Shown here piece by piece: positions 1 through 6,637 of a DNA stretch of 13,805 bases. The notes under the pieces are model-generated. The model was not told where the DNA came from, ran no database searches, and saw only the letters and a program-made list of their open reading frames with translations. Each line of letters opens with the position of its first letter. Positions within the stretch are counted from its first letter, which is position 1. The DNA is from M55B144 sp964550615. Lineage in GTDB: Bacteria; Bipolaricaulota; Bipolaricaulia; UBA7950; UBA9294. Both the position numbers and the translations under genes were made by a program. The stretch is taken from contig CAZKAB010000043.1 in assembly GCA_964550615.1 (NCBI GenBank), positions 1-13,805 of the forward strand, given 5' to 3'.

Positions 1-639
1 GCGCTGATCGAGGCCGCTGATCGACGCATCCTGTTCGACACCGGCGCGGATAAACTCGTCCTTGAGGAAAACGCGCGCGCCCTCGCCGTCGACCTGACAT
101 CGATCGATATCCTCATGCTGTCGCACGAGCATTGCGACCACATTGGCGCAATTACATCGGCTCTGCACGAGGGTCTCGAAGTATTCTACCCTGCTTCGTC
201 TTCCGTTCTATTCCAGAAAGAAGCAGAAAAGCCCGAACGCCCGCCGTGGCATGCCCACGCTGTCTCCGCATCGGCTGAGATCGCCCCGGGGATTACCTCC
301 ACAGGAGAGATGGGAAAGAAGGTAGTTGAGCAGGCTTTAGTAGTTGACGGATCCGAAGGGCCCATCCTTGTCACGGGTTGCGCTCATCCGGGTATCGTTG
401 AGATGGCGCGCGCTGCGACACATATCGCTGGTGAACCTATATCACTGGTCATCGGCGGGTTCCATCTCTACAAGAGCAAGAATCCAGAAATCAGGAAGAT
501 CGCCGGCGCATTGCGCCAACTCGGAGTTAAGAGGCTTGCGCCCTGTCATTGCACTGGTGAGAGTGCGATCAAGTTGCTTCTGGAGGCTTTCGGCCCAGAC
601 GGTCTCGACGTCATGGCCGGAACACATATTGCCATGTAG
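1..639 (+). CDS. Metallo-beta-lactamase-fold hydrolase, dihydropterin-synthase-like (5' truncated)
   Basis: The reading frame is open from the first base of the window to TAG at 637-639, so the N-terminus lies outside; 212 codons are visible. The metal-binding signature S-H-E-H-C-D-H (HxHxDH) is at visible codons 41-47. A second metal His follows in GCAHPG (His at codon 129), then IGGFHLY, and a C-terminal PCHCTGE with His at codon 183. This set, especially the GCAHPG and HCTGE motifs, matches the COG1237-type branch of the superfamily, which includes proteins annotated as 7,8-dihydropterin-6-yl-methyl-4-(beta-D-ribofuranosyl)aminobenzene-5'-phosphate synthase. Bacterial members mostly have unknown substrates, so the fold and metal dependence are secure but the reaction is not. 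The first visible residues (LIEAADRRILFDTGAD) are the usual strand and FDTG motif before the HxHxDH loop, so only a short N-terminal part is missing. No signal peptide can be judged. It is convergent with the alaX-like gene. Confidence 0.85.
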   Translation, partial: ALIEAADRRILFDTGADKLVLEENARALAVDLTSIDILMLSHEHCDHIGAITSALHEGLEVFYPASSSVLFQKEAEKPERPPWHAHAVSASAEIAPGITSTGEMGKKVVEQALVVDGSEGPILVTGCAHPGIVEMARAATHIAGEPISLVIGGFHLYKSKNPEIRKIAGALRQLGVKRLAPCHCTGESAIKLLLEAFGPDGLDVMAGTHIAM

Positions 640-884
640 TGGAGTACTCTCAGGTACTTGCTAGCATTTGGCATCCAGCGCCAGATAACGCGACGCCGTT
701 CTTACGCGCAGCTGCTATTGTTGGCTCAATGCCAAAGGTAGTGCAAGCTTTCTCTCACAAGCAACCGGCCTTCGGCCCACTGCGCCAAGACTCCTTCCGC
801 TGTAATCCCCCGAGTGCTCTTTCTGCGCACAAGTTCCCCTGGCGGCAAGCATACGGGCTGCCGTGAATTCCTCACTAGCCATTT

Positions 885-1310
885 TCAGACGGAGAAACGG
901 ATGCGGACGATGTTTTCGTCCTTCATCGTGTGACTCTTGATCCGGAAATGCCCCACTTGCGCCGTGTGCTCGACATGCTTGCCGGAACAGGGCGTGGCAT
1001 CGAAATCACCGATGTGGACGATGCAAATCTCTTTCACACCAGGAGGAACCTTCCACAGATTGTAAGTCTCTCTCGCCGCCTCGATCGGCAAGATCTCATG
1101 GGTTACTTCGTCGTCTATCGCGATCTCGGCGTTAACCGCACTCTCAATCGACGTGATGTCATCATCCAAAATCGACCGCGGGACAGCGTAGTCGCACTTT
1201 GATTTCTTTTCTCCCAGATGCATCTCCAGGTTGCGCGGAGACTGAAACAGCCGCCGCATTACGGCGGTCAGTATATGCTCGGCAGTGTGCATGCGCGCTT
1301 CGTTGTTCAT
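885..1310 (-). CDS. AlaX-like tRNA-editing (SAD-domain) protein
   Basis: This 141-residue protein is close to a bare second-additional domain, the aminoacyl-tRNA editing domain of AlaRS and ThrRS. It has HTAEH at residues 8-12 and CSGKH at 108-112, together giving the HxxxH...CxxxH zinc site, followed by EHTAQVGHFRI, which resembles the AlaRS editing region. Free-standing AlaX proteins hydrolyse Ser- or Gly-mischarged tRNA(Ala). Here the usual GTH of the C-x-G-T-H motif reads GKH, so specificity is uncertain and could be another aminoacyl-tRNA or related ester. There is no N-terminal AlaRS-like extension, as in the smallest AlaX forms. The ATG start overlaps the stop of the upstream MFS gene as ATGA, indicating translational coupling; AAAGG lies just upstream inside the MFS gene. 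Family assignment is firm, substrate is inference. Confidence 0.82.
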   Translation of the reverse strand: MNNEARMHTAEHILTAVMRRLFQSPRNLEMHLGEKKSKCDYAVPRSILDDDITSIESAVNAEIAIDDEVTHEILPIEAARETYNLWKVPPGVKEICIVHIGDFDATPCSGKHVEHTAQVGHFRIKSHTMKDENIVRIRFSV

Positions 1311-2698
1311 CCTTTCGATGATTCAGCTTGAGCGCTCATCTGCGGCAATGCGCGTTTCGCATCTCCTTGCCCTGCAACGCGAGTTGTGCGTCTTGGTATT
1401 CGCAAGCTCGCAACAACGAGCATTGCTGCGGCCGCAAGCATGGCCGAGGCGAATGATGTGGCCGCATAGCCCAGGCGTTGTGCCATGAGGCCGCTCGTGA
1501 CTCCAGCGATGATCGTTCCCAATCCGGCAACGGCGTTGTACAGTCCGAGCGCCTGGCCGCGGTATTCCGGCCGAGCGAGGCGCGATATCATGGCAACGCT
1601 GGAAAGCTGGAAGAAAGACCAACTCGCCCCGACGGCAACGAAGAACAATGCAAGGATCAGTCGCGACGGGGCAGCGGACCATATGAGGAGAGATACACCA
1701 CTAAGAGCAAACAGCAGCACGCGTCCCAGGAGCGATCCTGTCAACACCGACTTGTTCCCCAGCCGCTTGATTCTCCTCGCGGCAAACGGGTAAGCGATGA
1801 CGATCGCTCCGTTCAAGACAACGAAGTAAGAGAATACCATCGATGACGAGAATGCAAACTTGTCAGCAAGGAGGATAGGAAGAGGGACAAAGAAGAAGCC
1901 GAATGCGGCGAACGCAAAGAACATCGCCACGAGAAATCCCTTTGTCTCCCGTCGCAGGCCCCCTTGTCCCCACAATAGCGCGGGTAGGTGGCGGGGATTA
2001 AATCGGTGGTAGAGATGAAACGGGGCGAATTTGGCTCGCTCCACAATAAGAGTCCCCAATTCGAGGATCGAGCCGCGAAAGCGCCTACGGACAAACTTAG
2101 GATGGGTACGGGGAACGAAATACACGGCGAGAATAGCAGCCACGAGCCCGCCAAAAGCAAGTGTTCCGAAGACGGACCGGATTGCCGCCGTCTCCCCTAT
2201 CCGCGGCGATGCCACCGCCAGAGCCACGCTTCCGAAAATCAGACCGGAAACCCAGCCAAGCGCCACAAACTGGTTCATGCTTCCGATCTTTCCTTCCCAT
2301 AATGAATCATCACGGTTCTCGATAACTAGGAGGACGCTCACGGACGCATTCGCCACCCAGAACAGGTTGAGCATCATGTTTAGCAGAATGATCGCCGTAA
2401 GCGAGTGGGCAAACGCGATCCCAGCGAAACTCACGGCTACCATAGTATAGCTCATTACCACAAATGGTTTTCGCCGGTGGGCTGCGTCAGAAAGCCTCCC
2501 CCAAAGCAGGCTTCCAACGACTCCCATCAGGCTCGCTAAGCTTGATAGCAACCCGACATTCTCCACCGTGCCGTGCAGCACCTGTGCAATCATCAGCGGA
2601 ATAAGAATGGATGATGTGCCAACGACAACGCTGGCAAGTCCCATCGCCCCATACCATGGCTCGGTATCCCGCAGCCATTTTCTTAACAAAGCACGCAT
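1307..2698 (-). CDS. MFS transporter, substrate unknown
   Basis: This 463-residue integral membrane protein has about twelve hydrophobic segments, roughly six in residues 17-192 and six in 254-430, separated by a basic loop of about 60 residues (193-250). The major facilitator motif A is clear between segments 2 and 3 (GRLSDAAHRRKP, residues 67-78), and a weaker copy lies in the equivalent loop of the second half (FAARRIKRLGNK, 305-316). The C-terminal 30 residues are hydrophilic and probably cytoplasmic. It is likely a proton-coupled drug or metabolite exporter, but nothing in the sequence fixes the substrate. The gene has its own predicted promoter and no consensus Shine-Dalgarno; only a G-rich stretch (TTGGGGGCTTTGGG) precedes the ATG. 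Its TGA overlaps the start of the alaX-like gene, so the two are probably made together. Confidence 0.85.
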   Translation of the reverse strand: MRALLRKWLRDTEPWYGAMGLASVVVGTSSILIPLMIAQVLHGTVENVGLLSSLASLMGVVGSLLWGRLSDAAHRRKPFVVMSYTMVAVSFAGIAFAHSLTAIILLNMMLNLFWVANASVSVLLVIENRDDSLWEGKIGSMNQFVALGWVSGLIFGSVALAVASPRIGETAAIRSVFGTLAFGGLVAAILAVYFVPRTHPKFVRRRFRGSILELGTLIVERAKFAPFHLYHRFNPRHLPALLWGQGGLRRETKGFLVAMFFAFAAFGFFFVPLPILLADKFAFSSSMVFSYFVVLNGAIVIAYPFAARRIKRLGNKSVLTGSLLGRVLLFALSGVSLLIWSAAPSRLILALFFVAVGASWSFFQLSSVAMISRLARPEYRGQALGLYNAVAGLGTIIAGVTSGLMAQRLGYAATSFASAMLAAAAMLVVASLRIPRRTTRVAGQGDAKRALPQMSAQAESSKG

Positions 2699-2737
2699 CC
2701 CAAAGCCCCCAAGTTATGTTCAGTGTGAATTTTCCGT

Positions 2738-2765
2738 AGTCTACAGTGAAACATCTCGTTGTCAA
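2738..2765 (-). promoter_or_regulatory. Sigma-70-type promoter of the MFS/alaX-like pair
   Basis: On the minus strand a perfect TTGACA (2765-2760) is followed after 16 nt by TAGACT (2743-2738, 4 of 6 matches to TATAAT). It would start transcription near 2731, about 32 nt upstream of the MFS ATG. The strong -35 box and good position support it; the -10 box is imperfect. Confidence 0.5.
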
Positions 2766-2771
2766 GCGCAA

Positions 2772-2787
2772 ATGCGCATTCGCGCAT
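2772..2787. promoter_or_regulatory. Dyad upstream of the MFS -35 box (possible operator)
   Basis: ATGCGC-ATTC-GCGCAT is a perfect 6-bp inverted repeat with a 4-nt centre, ending 7 bp upstream of the predicted -35 hexamer. A further GCGC (2766-2769) adjoins it. The position suits an activator or an upstream operator for a regulator of the transporter. No regulator gene is next to it in the window, so the role is inference. Confidence 0.35.
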
Positions 2788-2821
2788 GACATTCACAATG
2801 GGGCGGGGAGTCTATCAACAA

Positions 2822-2858
2822 CATGTCTGCGGCGGCTTTTCGCCCATCGTCAGACATG
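2822..2858. repeat. Inverted repeat CATGTCTG/CAGACATG with nested dyad
   Basis: CATGTCTG (2822-2829) is the exact reverse complement of CAGACATG (2851-2858). Inside the 21-nt interval lies a second short dyad, GGCG (2831-2834) and CGCC (2841-2844). It sits just past the gdhA terminator-like hairpin and upstream of the MFS promoter. It could form an imperfect stem-loop in either strand or be a protein-binding site. No U-tract follows it on either strand. Confidence 0.45.
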
Positions 2859-2870
2859 ATGGTCAAAATG

Positions 2871-2905
2871 AACTGGGTCTCCGGCCGGTCGCCGGAGACC
2901 CAGTT
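2871..2905 (-). terminator. Terminator-like hairpin downstream of gdhA
   Basis: A perfect 15-bp inverted repeat (2871-2885 with 2891-2905) encloses a 5-nt loop. The stem is GC-rich at the loop side and closed by AACTGGG/CCCAGTT. Read on the minus strand it begins 34 nt after the gdhA stop codon and is followed by CATTTTG, a short T-run. The plus-strand side has no T-run. The stem is unusually long and perfect; the U-tract is weak for a Rho-independent terminator, so it may also protect the gdhA 3' end. Confidence 0.72.
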
Positions 2906-2939
2906 GCTCATCTACATTAAGTAAGAGCTGCGTGAACGA

Positions 2940-4196
2940 CTAGACCCAGCCGCGAAGCTTCATCGCCTCGGCGACACGCTGGATTGAAACCATGTACGCA
3001 CCGATGCGATTGTCGACGTTGTTATTCTTCGCCATCTCGTGCGTCTCGTGGAACGCCTTGACCATCTTTTCCTTTAGACGATCATAGACATCTTCTATCT
3101 TCCAATAGAATCCACCGATGTTTTGCACCCACTCGAAGTAGGAGACTGTAACGCCGCCGGCGTTGCACAGGAAGTCGGGGATGAGGTACTTGCCGTTCTT
3201 GTGAAGTATCTCGTCGGCTTCCGGCGTGGTCGGACCGTTCGCCGCTTCGGCAATGATCTTCGCCTTGACGTTGGCCGCGTTCGCATCGGTGATTACATTC
3301 TCGATCGCCGCCGGAATGAGCACGTCGACATCGAGTTCGAGGACCTCGGCGTTCGTAATCGGCTTCATGCCTTTGAACCCAGATACTGAACCGGTGCTCT
3401 GCTTGTACTCGTTGGCCGCATCGGCATCGATACCGTTCTGATCATAGACACCACCGCGCGAATCGGTAATCGCAACGACCTTGCTGCCAGCAAGCTCTTT
3501 CATTAGCTTCGCCGCAAAGTAGCCGGCGTTTCCATATCCCTGAATCGCGACTGTTGCGCCACTTAGGTTGATACCAAGAATCTTCGCCGCCTCGATGACA
3601 CAGTAAACGGTACCACGAGCAGTTGCGTCGCCGCGACCGAGCGAGCCGCCGAGCGGGATCGGCTTGCCGGTGATAACGCCGGGGGCGTTATGCCCGACGA
3701 TGTTGGAGTATTCGTCCATCATCCAGGCCATGATCTGGGGTGTGGTATAGACATCAGGGGCGGGAATGTCCCTCTCCGGGCCGATGAATCGGCCGAGGGC
3801 GCGGATGAATCCGCGGGCAATCCGCTCCAACTCGCTCTGCGATAGCTCCTTTGGATTGCAGATGACGCCACCCTTGCCGCCTCCGTATGGAATATCGACA
3901 ACGGCGCACTTCCAGGTCATCCAAGCAGCGAGCGCTTTCACGGTATCAATAGTCTCTTCCGGATGGAAACGCAGGCCGCCCTTTGTCGGACCGCGGGCAT
4001 CGTTGTATTGCACACGAAAACCGGTGAACGTCCTCACTGAGCCGTCATCCATGCGAACCGGAAAGTGTACTTCCAGGGTACGCATCGGATCCCGCAGCAC
4101 TGCATGCACTTGTGGGTCGAGATTAAGCTTCTTCGCCGCCATGTCGAGCTGCCGTTGAGAGATCTCAAACGGATTGAGCGTTGGCATGTTAGCCAT
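2940..4196 (-). CDS. gdhA: Glutamate dehydrogenase (hexameric, Glu/Leu/Phe/Val dehydrogenase family)
   Basis: The 418-residue length is normal for the small hexameric glutamate dehydrogenases, which interconvert glutamate with 2-oxoglutarate and ammonia using NAD(P)(H) in the cytoplasm. The substrate domain shows GPTKGGLRFHP (residues 69-79), the active-site signature VDIPYGGGKGGV (100-111) with its catalytic Lys, and PAPDVYT (146-152) with the catalytic Asp. The dinucleotide-binding domain has the GxGNxG fingerprint at 220-225 (IQGYGNAG). The acidic residue in AITDSRGG after the second strand leaves coenzyme preference open; related thermophile enzymes use NAD, NADP or both. The ATG is set by AGGAGG at 4210-4205 with an 8-nt spacer. 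The gene has its own promoter and a downstream hairpin, so it is probably monocistronic. The GSLGRGDATARG segment resembles archaeal and thermophilic bacterial forms. Confidence 0.95.
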   Translation of the reverse strand: MANMPTLNPFEISQRQLDMAAKKLNLDPQVHAVLRDPMRTLEVHFPVRMDDGSVRTFTGFRVQYNDARGPTKGGLRFHPEETIDTVKALAAWMTWKCAVVDIPYGGGKGGVICNPKELSQSELERIARGFIRALGRFIGPERDIPAPDVYTTPQIMAWMMDEYSNIVGHNAPGVITGKPIPLGGSLGRGDATARGTVYCVIEAAKILGINLSGATVAIQGYGNAGYFAAKLMKELAGSKVVAITDSRGGVYDQNGIDADAANEYKQSTGSVSGFKGMKPITNAEVLELDVDVLIPAAIENVITDANAANVKAKIIAEAANGPTTPEADEILHKNGKYLIPDFLCNAGGVTVSYFEWVQNIGGFYWKIEDVYDRLKEKMVKAFHETHEMAKNNNVDNRIGAYMVSIQRVAEAMKLRGWV

Positions 4197-4204
4197 TTGT
4201 GAAA

Positions 4205-4210
4205 CCTCCT
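4205..4210 (-). promoter_or_regulatory. Ribosome binding site of gdhA
   Basis: AGGAGG on the minus strand, 8 nt upstream of the gdhA ATG. It is the full consensus and fixes the start at 4196. Confidence 0.8.
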
Positions 4211-4238
4211 AAGAGCTAAAAAGCGATTGGTGCGAACA

Positions 4239-4263
4239 AGGGGCAAGACTGATGCCTGCCCCT
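4239..4263 (-). promoter_or_regulatory. 5'-end stem-loop in the gdhA leader
   Basis: On the minus strand AGGGGCA (4263-4257) pairs with TGCCCCT (4245-4239). One G-U pair and one G-C pair extend this to a 9-bp stem with a 7-nt loop. It begins about 6 nt after the predicted transcription start of gdhA and lies about 30 nt before the ribosome binding site. It may stabilise the mRNA 5' end. No U-run follows it directly, so it is unlikely to be an attenuator or the punA terminator. Confidence 0.5.
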
Positions 4264-4275
4264 CGACGCGGCGAG

Positions 4276-4303
4276 ATTATACAGGGGGGTCTATGCGATG
4301 CAA
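4276..4303 (-). promoter_or_regulatory. Promoter of gdhA
   Basis: A perfect TATAAT lies on the minus strand at 4281-4276, preceded by TG. A weak -35 box TTGCAT (4303-4298, 3 of 6 matches) stands 16 nt upstream. The predicted leader is about 70 nt. A consensus -10 with a poor -35 suggests help from an activator or the upstream TG. Confidence 0.6.
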
Positions 4304-4331
4304 GGCGGCATAAACCCTCTATTATGAACGA

Positions 4332-5159
4332 CTACATGCGCCCGATAACTGCCGTGAGCAAGCGCCGCATTGCGTCACCAACGCGCTTTGTCGTCTCGAT
4401 GACTTCCGCGTGCGACAGGGTCGCATCCGGATTCACGCCGGCGGCGAGATTGGTGGCACAAGATAGACCAAGCACTTCCAATCCCGCATGCCGCGCCGCG
4501 ATTACTTCCGGAACGGTCGACATTCCGACTAGGTCAGCTCCCAACGCCCTGAACGCGCATATCTCTGCCGGGGTCTCGTACGACGGCCCAAGCGTCGCCA
4601 GGTAGACGCCCTCTTTTACTTCGATACCTTCTGCGGCGGCCGCTTCGCGCGTGAGCGTGCGCAAACGTGGGGAATAAGCGGCGGACATGTCGGGGAAGCG
4701 CGGACCCAGATCGTTGAGGTTAGAGCCCCGCAGCGGGTTCGTGGCAAGCATGTTGATGTGGTCCTTGATGATAACAATATCGCCAGCGACAAGATCGCGA
4801 CTTATCGCACCGGACGCGTTGGTCACGATAAGCGTCTTTATCCCAATCATGGCGAACATGCGGGTGGCGAAGACAACGTCATCGATCGAGTACCCTTCGT
4901 AGTAATGCGTGCGCCCGCGCTGCAACAGTACCTGCTTTCCGTTCACCGCTCCCGCCCAGAATTCACCAACGTGTCCGGCCACGGTGGGAAGAGGGAATCC
5001 CGGTATCTCTTTCCACGGAATCGTCGTCCCTTCGCCCGGAATACCGAACGCGCCCGACAGACCGGATCCGAGCACTAGTGCGATCTCCGGTTGCTGCGGA
5101 AGCCGTGCCGCGAGCGTGGATGCTGCTTTCTCCAATTTCTCCATGCGTGTGTCAGTCAT
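4332..5159 (-). CDS. punA: Purine nucleoside phosphorylase, trimeric class
   Basis: This 275-residue cytoplasmic enzyme cleaves inosine or guanosine with phosphate to the free base and ribose-1-phosphate in purine salvage. The fold motifs appear in order: LVLGSGLS phosphate loop (28-35), GRTHYYEG (82-89), TNASGAI (113-119), GPSYETPAE (191-199), GMSTVPE (212-218) and SCATNLAAG (233-241). By alignment with human PNP the substrate residues are present: His85, Tyr87, Glu88, Asn114, Glu195, Met213, Asn237 and His250. Asn at 237 is the residue that favours 6-oxopurines, so guanosine/inosine preference is expected. The start is ATG at 5159 with AGGGAGG 4 nt upstream; the next Met (residue 6) would be too far from that site. 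The 139-nt gap from radA shows no convincing promoter, so co-transcription with radA is possible. Confidence 0.94.
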   Translation of the reverse strand: MTDTRMEKLEKAASTLAARLPQQPEIALVLGSGLSGAFGIPGEGTTIPWKEIPGFPLPTVAGHVGEFWAGAVNGKQVLLQRGRTHYYEGYSIDDVVFATRMFAMIGIKTLIVTNASGAISRDLVAGDIVIIKDHINMLATNPLRGSNLNDLGPRFPDMSAAYSPRLRTLTREAAAAEGIEVKEGVYLATLGPSYETPAEICAFRALGADLVGMSTVPEVIAARHAGLEVLGLSCATNLAAGVNPDATLSHAEVIETTKRVGDAMRRLLTAVIGRM

Positions 5160-5220
5160 CGTGCCTCCCTGCGTGTATTTACTTGACTCGCTTCATGCAG
5201 TCGCTTCACGCCGCGCGCAG

Positions 5221-5275
5221 AATGTCGACGGATGCGGGTGATACTGCGGCTTCTTCTTCAGTACTTATCGACATT
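5221..5275. repeat. Inverted repeat in the radA-punA gap
   Basis: AATGTCGA (5221-5228) and TCGACATT (5268-5275) are exact reverse complements 39 nt apart. Inside them TACTG (5242-5246) and CAGTA (5259-5263) form a second dyad. It could be a folded intercistronic RNA or a looped operator upstream of punA. There is no T-run to make it a terminator. Confidence 0.35.
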
Positions 5276-5298
5276 AACTACGATGAGTGTCCTCTATT

Positions 5299-6636
5299 CT
5301 AGGTCAATGCAAGACTGTCCATCGCCTGTTCTATCGTATCTACAGGCACAACCTCAATCTTCGCTCTCGTCGACGGATTCCCTTTTGCCGGAACGATGAC
5401 GCGTTCGTAACCGAGCTTGGCAGCCTCGGTTACCCGCTCGCGCAGCCGTTTGACGCCACGTACCTCGCCGGAGAGGCCCACCTCACCCACTACTACTGTT
5501 CGCTTGGGAAGAGGTCGATTGCGCAGGCTCGATACGACCGCCGCCGTGACCGCTAAATCGACTGCACGTTCCCGTGTCTCCAATCCGCCGGCGACGCTGA
5601 GATAGACATCGGCACCGGCCGTATTGACACCCAATTGACGCTCAATGACAGCAAGCAGGAGAAGGACCCGATTGAAATCGAGCCCGCTACAGCGGCGCTG
5701 CGGTACACCGTACCCCCCGGTCGGGGAGACGAGCGCCTGCAGTTCGACAAGGATCGGCCTCGTTCCTTCCAGAATGGGAACTACCACCGTACCCGGCCTT
5801 GGCTCGTCCTGGTGCTCCTCCAAGAAGAAGCGCGACGGGTCGGTTATCGCCTTCAGGCCGCCGGCCTGCATCTGAAATACCGCCACCTCGTTCGTTCCCC
5901 CGAACCGGTTCTTCACGCTGCGAAGGATTCTGACGTCCTCTCCACGATGTCCCTCCAAGTAGATAGCCACATCAACGAGATGTTCGACCGTCTTCGGCCC
6001 GGCGAACGCGCCTCCTTTGGTGATGTGCCCAACGAGGAACGTCGACATCCTCCTCCCCTTGGTAAGGCGGGTGAGTTCGGCGCTCGTTTCGCGCATCTGG
6101 CGCACGCTTCCGGCTTCGCCGGGAACCTCATCGGAAAGGGTAGTCTGAATGGAGTCTATGATCAGAAGATGCGGTGAGATCTTCTCCACTGCCGCCTTTA
6201 TCCGGTGCAGATTCTGCTCGGAGAGGACGTAGAGGTGTTCGTCCGTAACATTCAGCCGGCTGGCGCGAAGCTTGATCTGGGCGGCTGATTCCTCGCCGGA
6301 GACATAGAGCACGTTTCCGTATCGTTCGGCAAAGCCCTGTGCCATCTGGAGAAGGAGCGTCGATTTTCCGATCCCAGGTTCGCCGCCGAACAGGGTTACT
6401 CCTCCAGGAACGAGGCCGCCGCCGAGAAGGCGATCGACCTCGCCGATCCCACATTGCAGCCGCTTGACATCCCCCAGGTCGATGCGCGTTATCGGGAGCA
6501 GCTCTTCCCCAATCCAGGAAGTGTCATGCTCGCGTTCTTGTTCGCCGGCGACGAATGTGTCCCATTCACCGCAATTGGGGCAACGGCCGAGCCACTTGAC
6601 CGACTGATAGCCGCAGTGGCCACAGCGGTAGCTCAT
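5299..6636 (-). CDS. radA: DNA repair/recombination protein RadA (Sms)
   Basis: At 445 residues this is a full-length bacterial RadA, a RecA-like ATPase that promotes branch migration and processing of recombination intermediates. The N-terminal C4 zinc finger has Cys5, Cys8, Cys19 and Cys22. The RecA core follows with Walker A GEPGIGKST (85-93), Walker B LLIIDS (157-162) and the RadA-specific KNRFG (242-246). The C-terminal part from about 285 is the Lon-protease-like domain (GLDFNRVLLLLAV at 318-330, VYLSVAGGL at 344-352), which in RadA is not proteolytic. The ATG is one nucleotide after the clpC stop; GGAG inside the end of clpC serves as ribosome binding site, implying translational coupling. 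The clpC-radA neighbourhood is known from Bacillus and relatives. Confidence 0.96.
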   Translation of the reverse strand: MSYRCGHCGYQSVKWLGRCPNCGEWDTFVAGEQEREHDTSWIGEELLPITRIDLGDVKRLQCGIGEVDRLLGGGLVPGGVTLFGGEPGIGKSTLLLQMAQGFAERYGNVLYVSGEESAAQIKLRASRLNVTDEHLYVLSEQNLHRIKAAVEKISPHLLIIDSIQTTLSDEVPGEAGSVRQMRETSAELTRLTKGRRMSTFLVGHITKGGAFAGPKTVEHLVDVAIYLEGHRGEDVRILRSVKNRFGGTNEVAVFQMQAGGLKAITDPSRFFLEEHQDEPRPGTVVVPILEGTRPILVELQALVSPTGGYGVPQRRCSGLDFNRVLLLLAVIERQLGVNTAGADVYLSVAGGLETRERAVDLAVTAAVVSSLRNRPLPKRTVVVGEVGLSGEVRGVKRLRERVTEAAKLGYERVIVPAKGNPSTRAKIEVVPVDTIEQAMDSLALT

Positions 6637-6637
6637 C

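Noticed and set aside
721..777. Small hairpins TTGGC/GCCAA (721-735) and GGCC/GGCC (767-777) as terminators for the convergent genes
   Set aside because: Stems of 4-5 bp with no T-run on either side.
639..866. Plus-strand open frame of 75 codons between the hydrolase and the alaX-like gene
   Set aside because: No Shine-Dalgarno, no recognisable motif and unusual composition. The region reads as a convergent intergenic gap.
726..875. Minus-strand GTG-started open frame of 49 codons downstream of the alaX-like gene
   Set aside because: Too short, no family resemblance and no ribosome binding site. I could not support it as a gene or a remnant.
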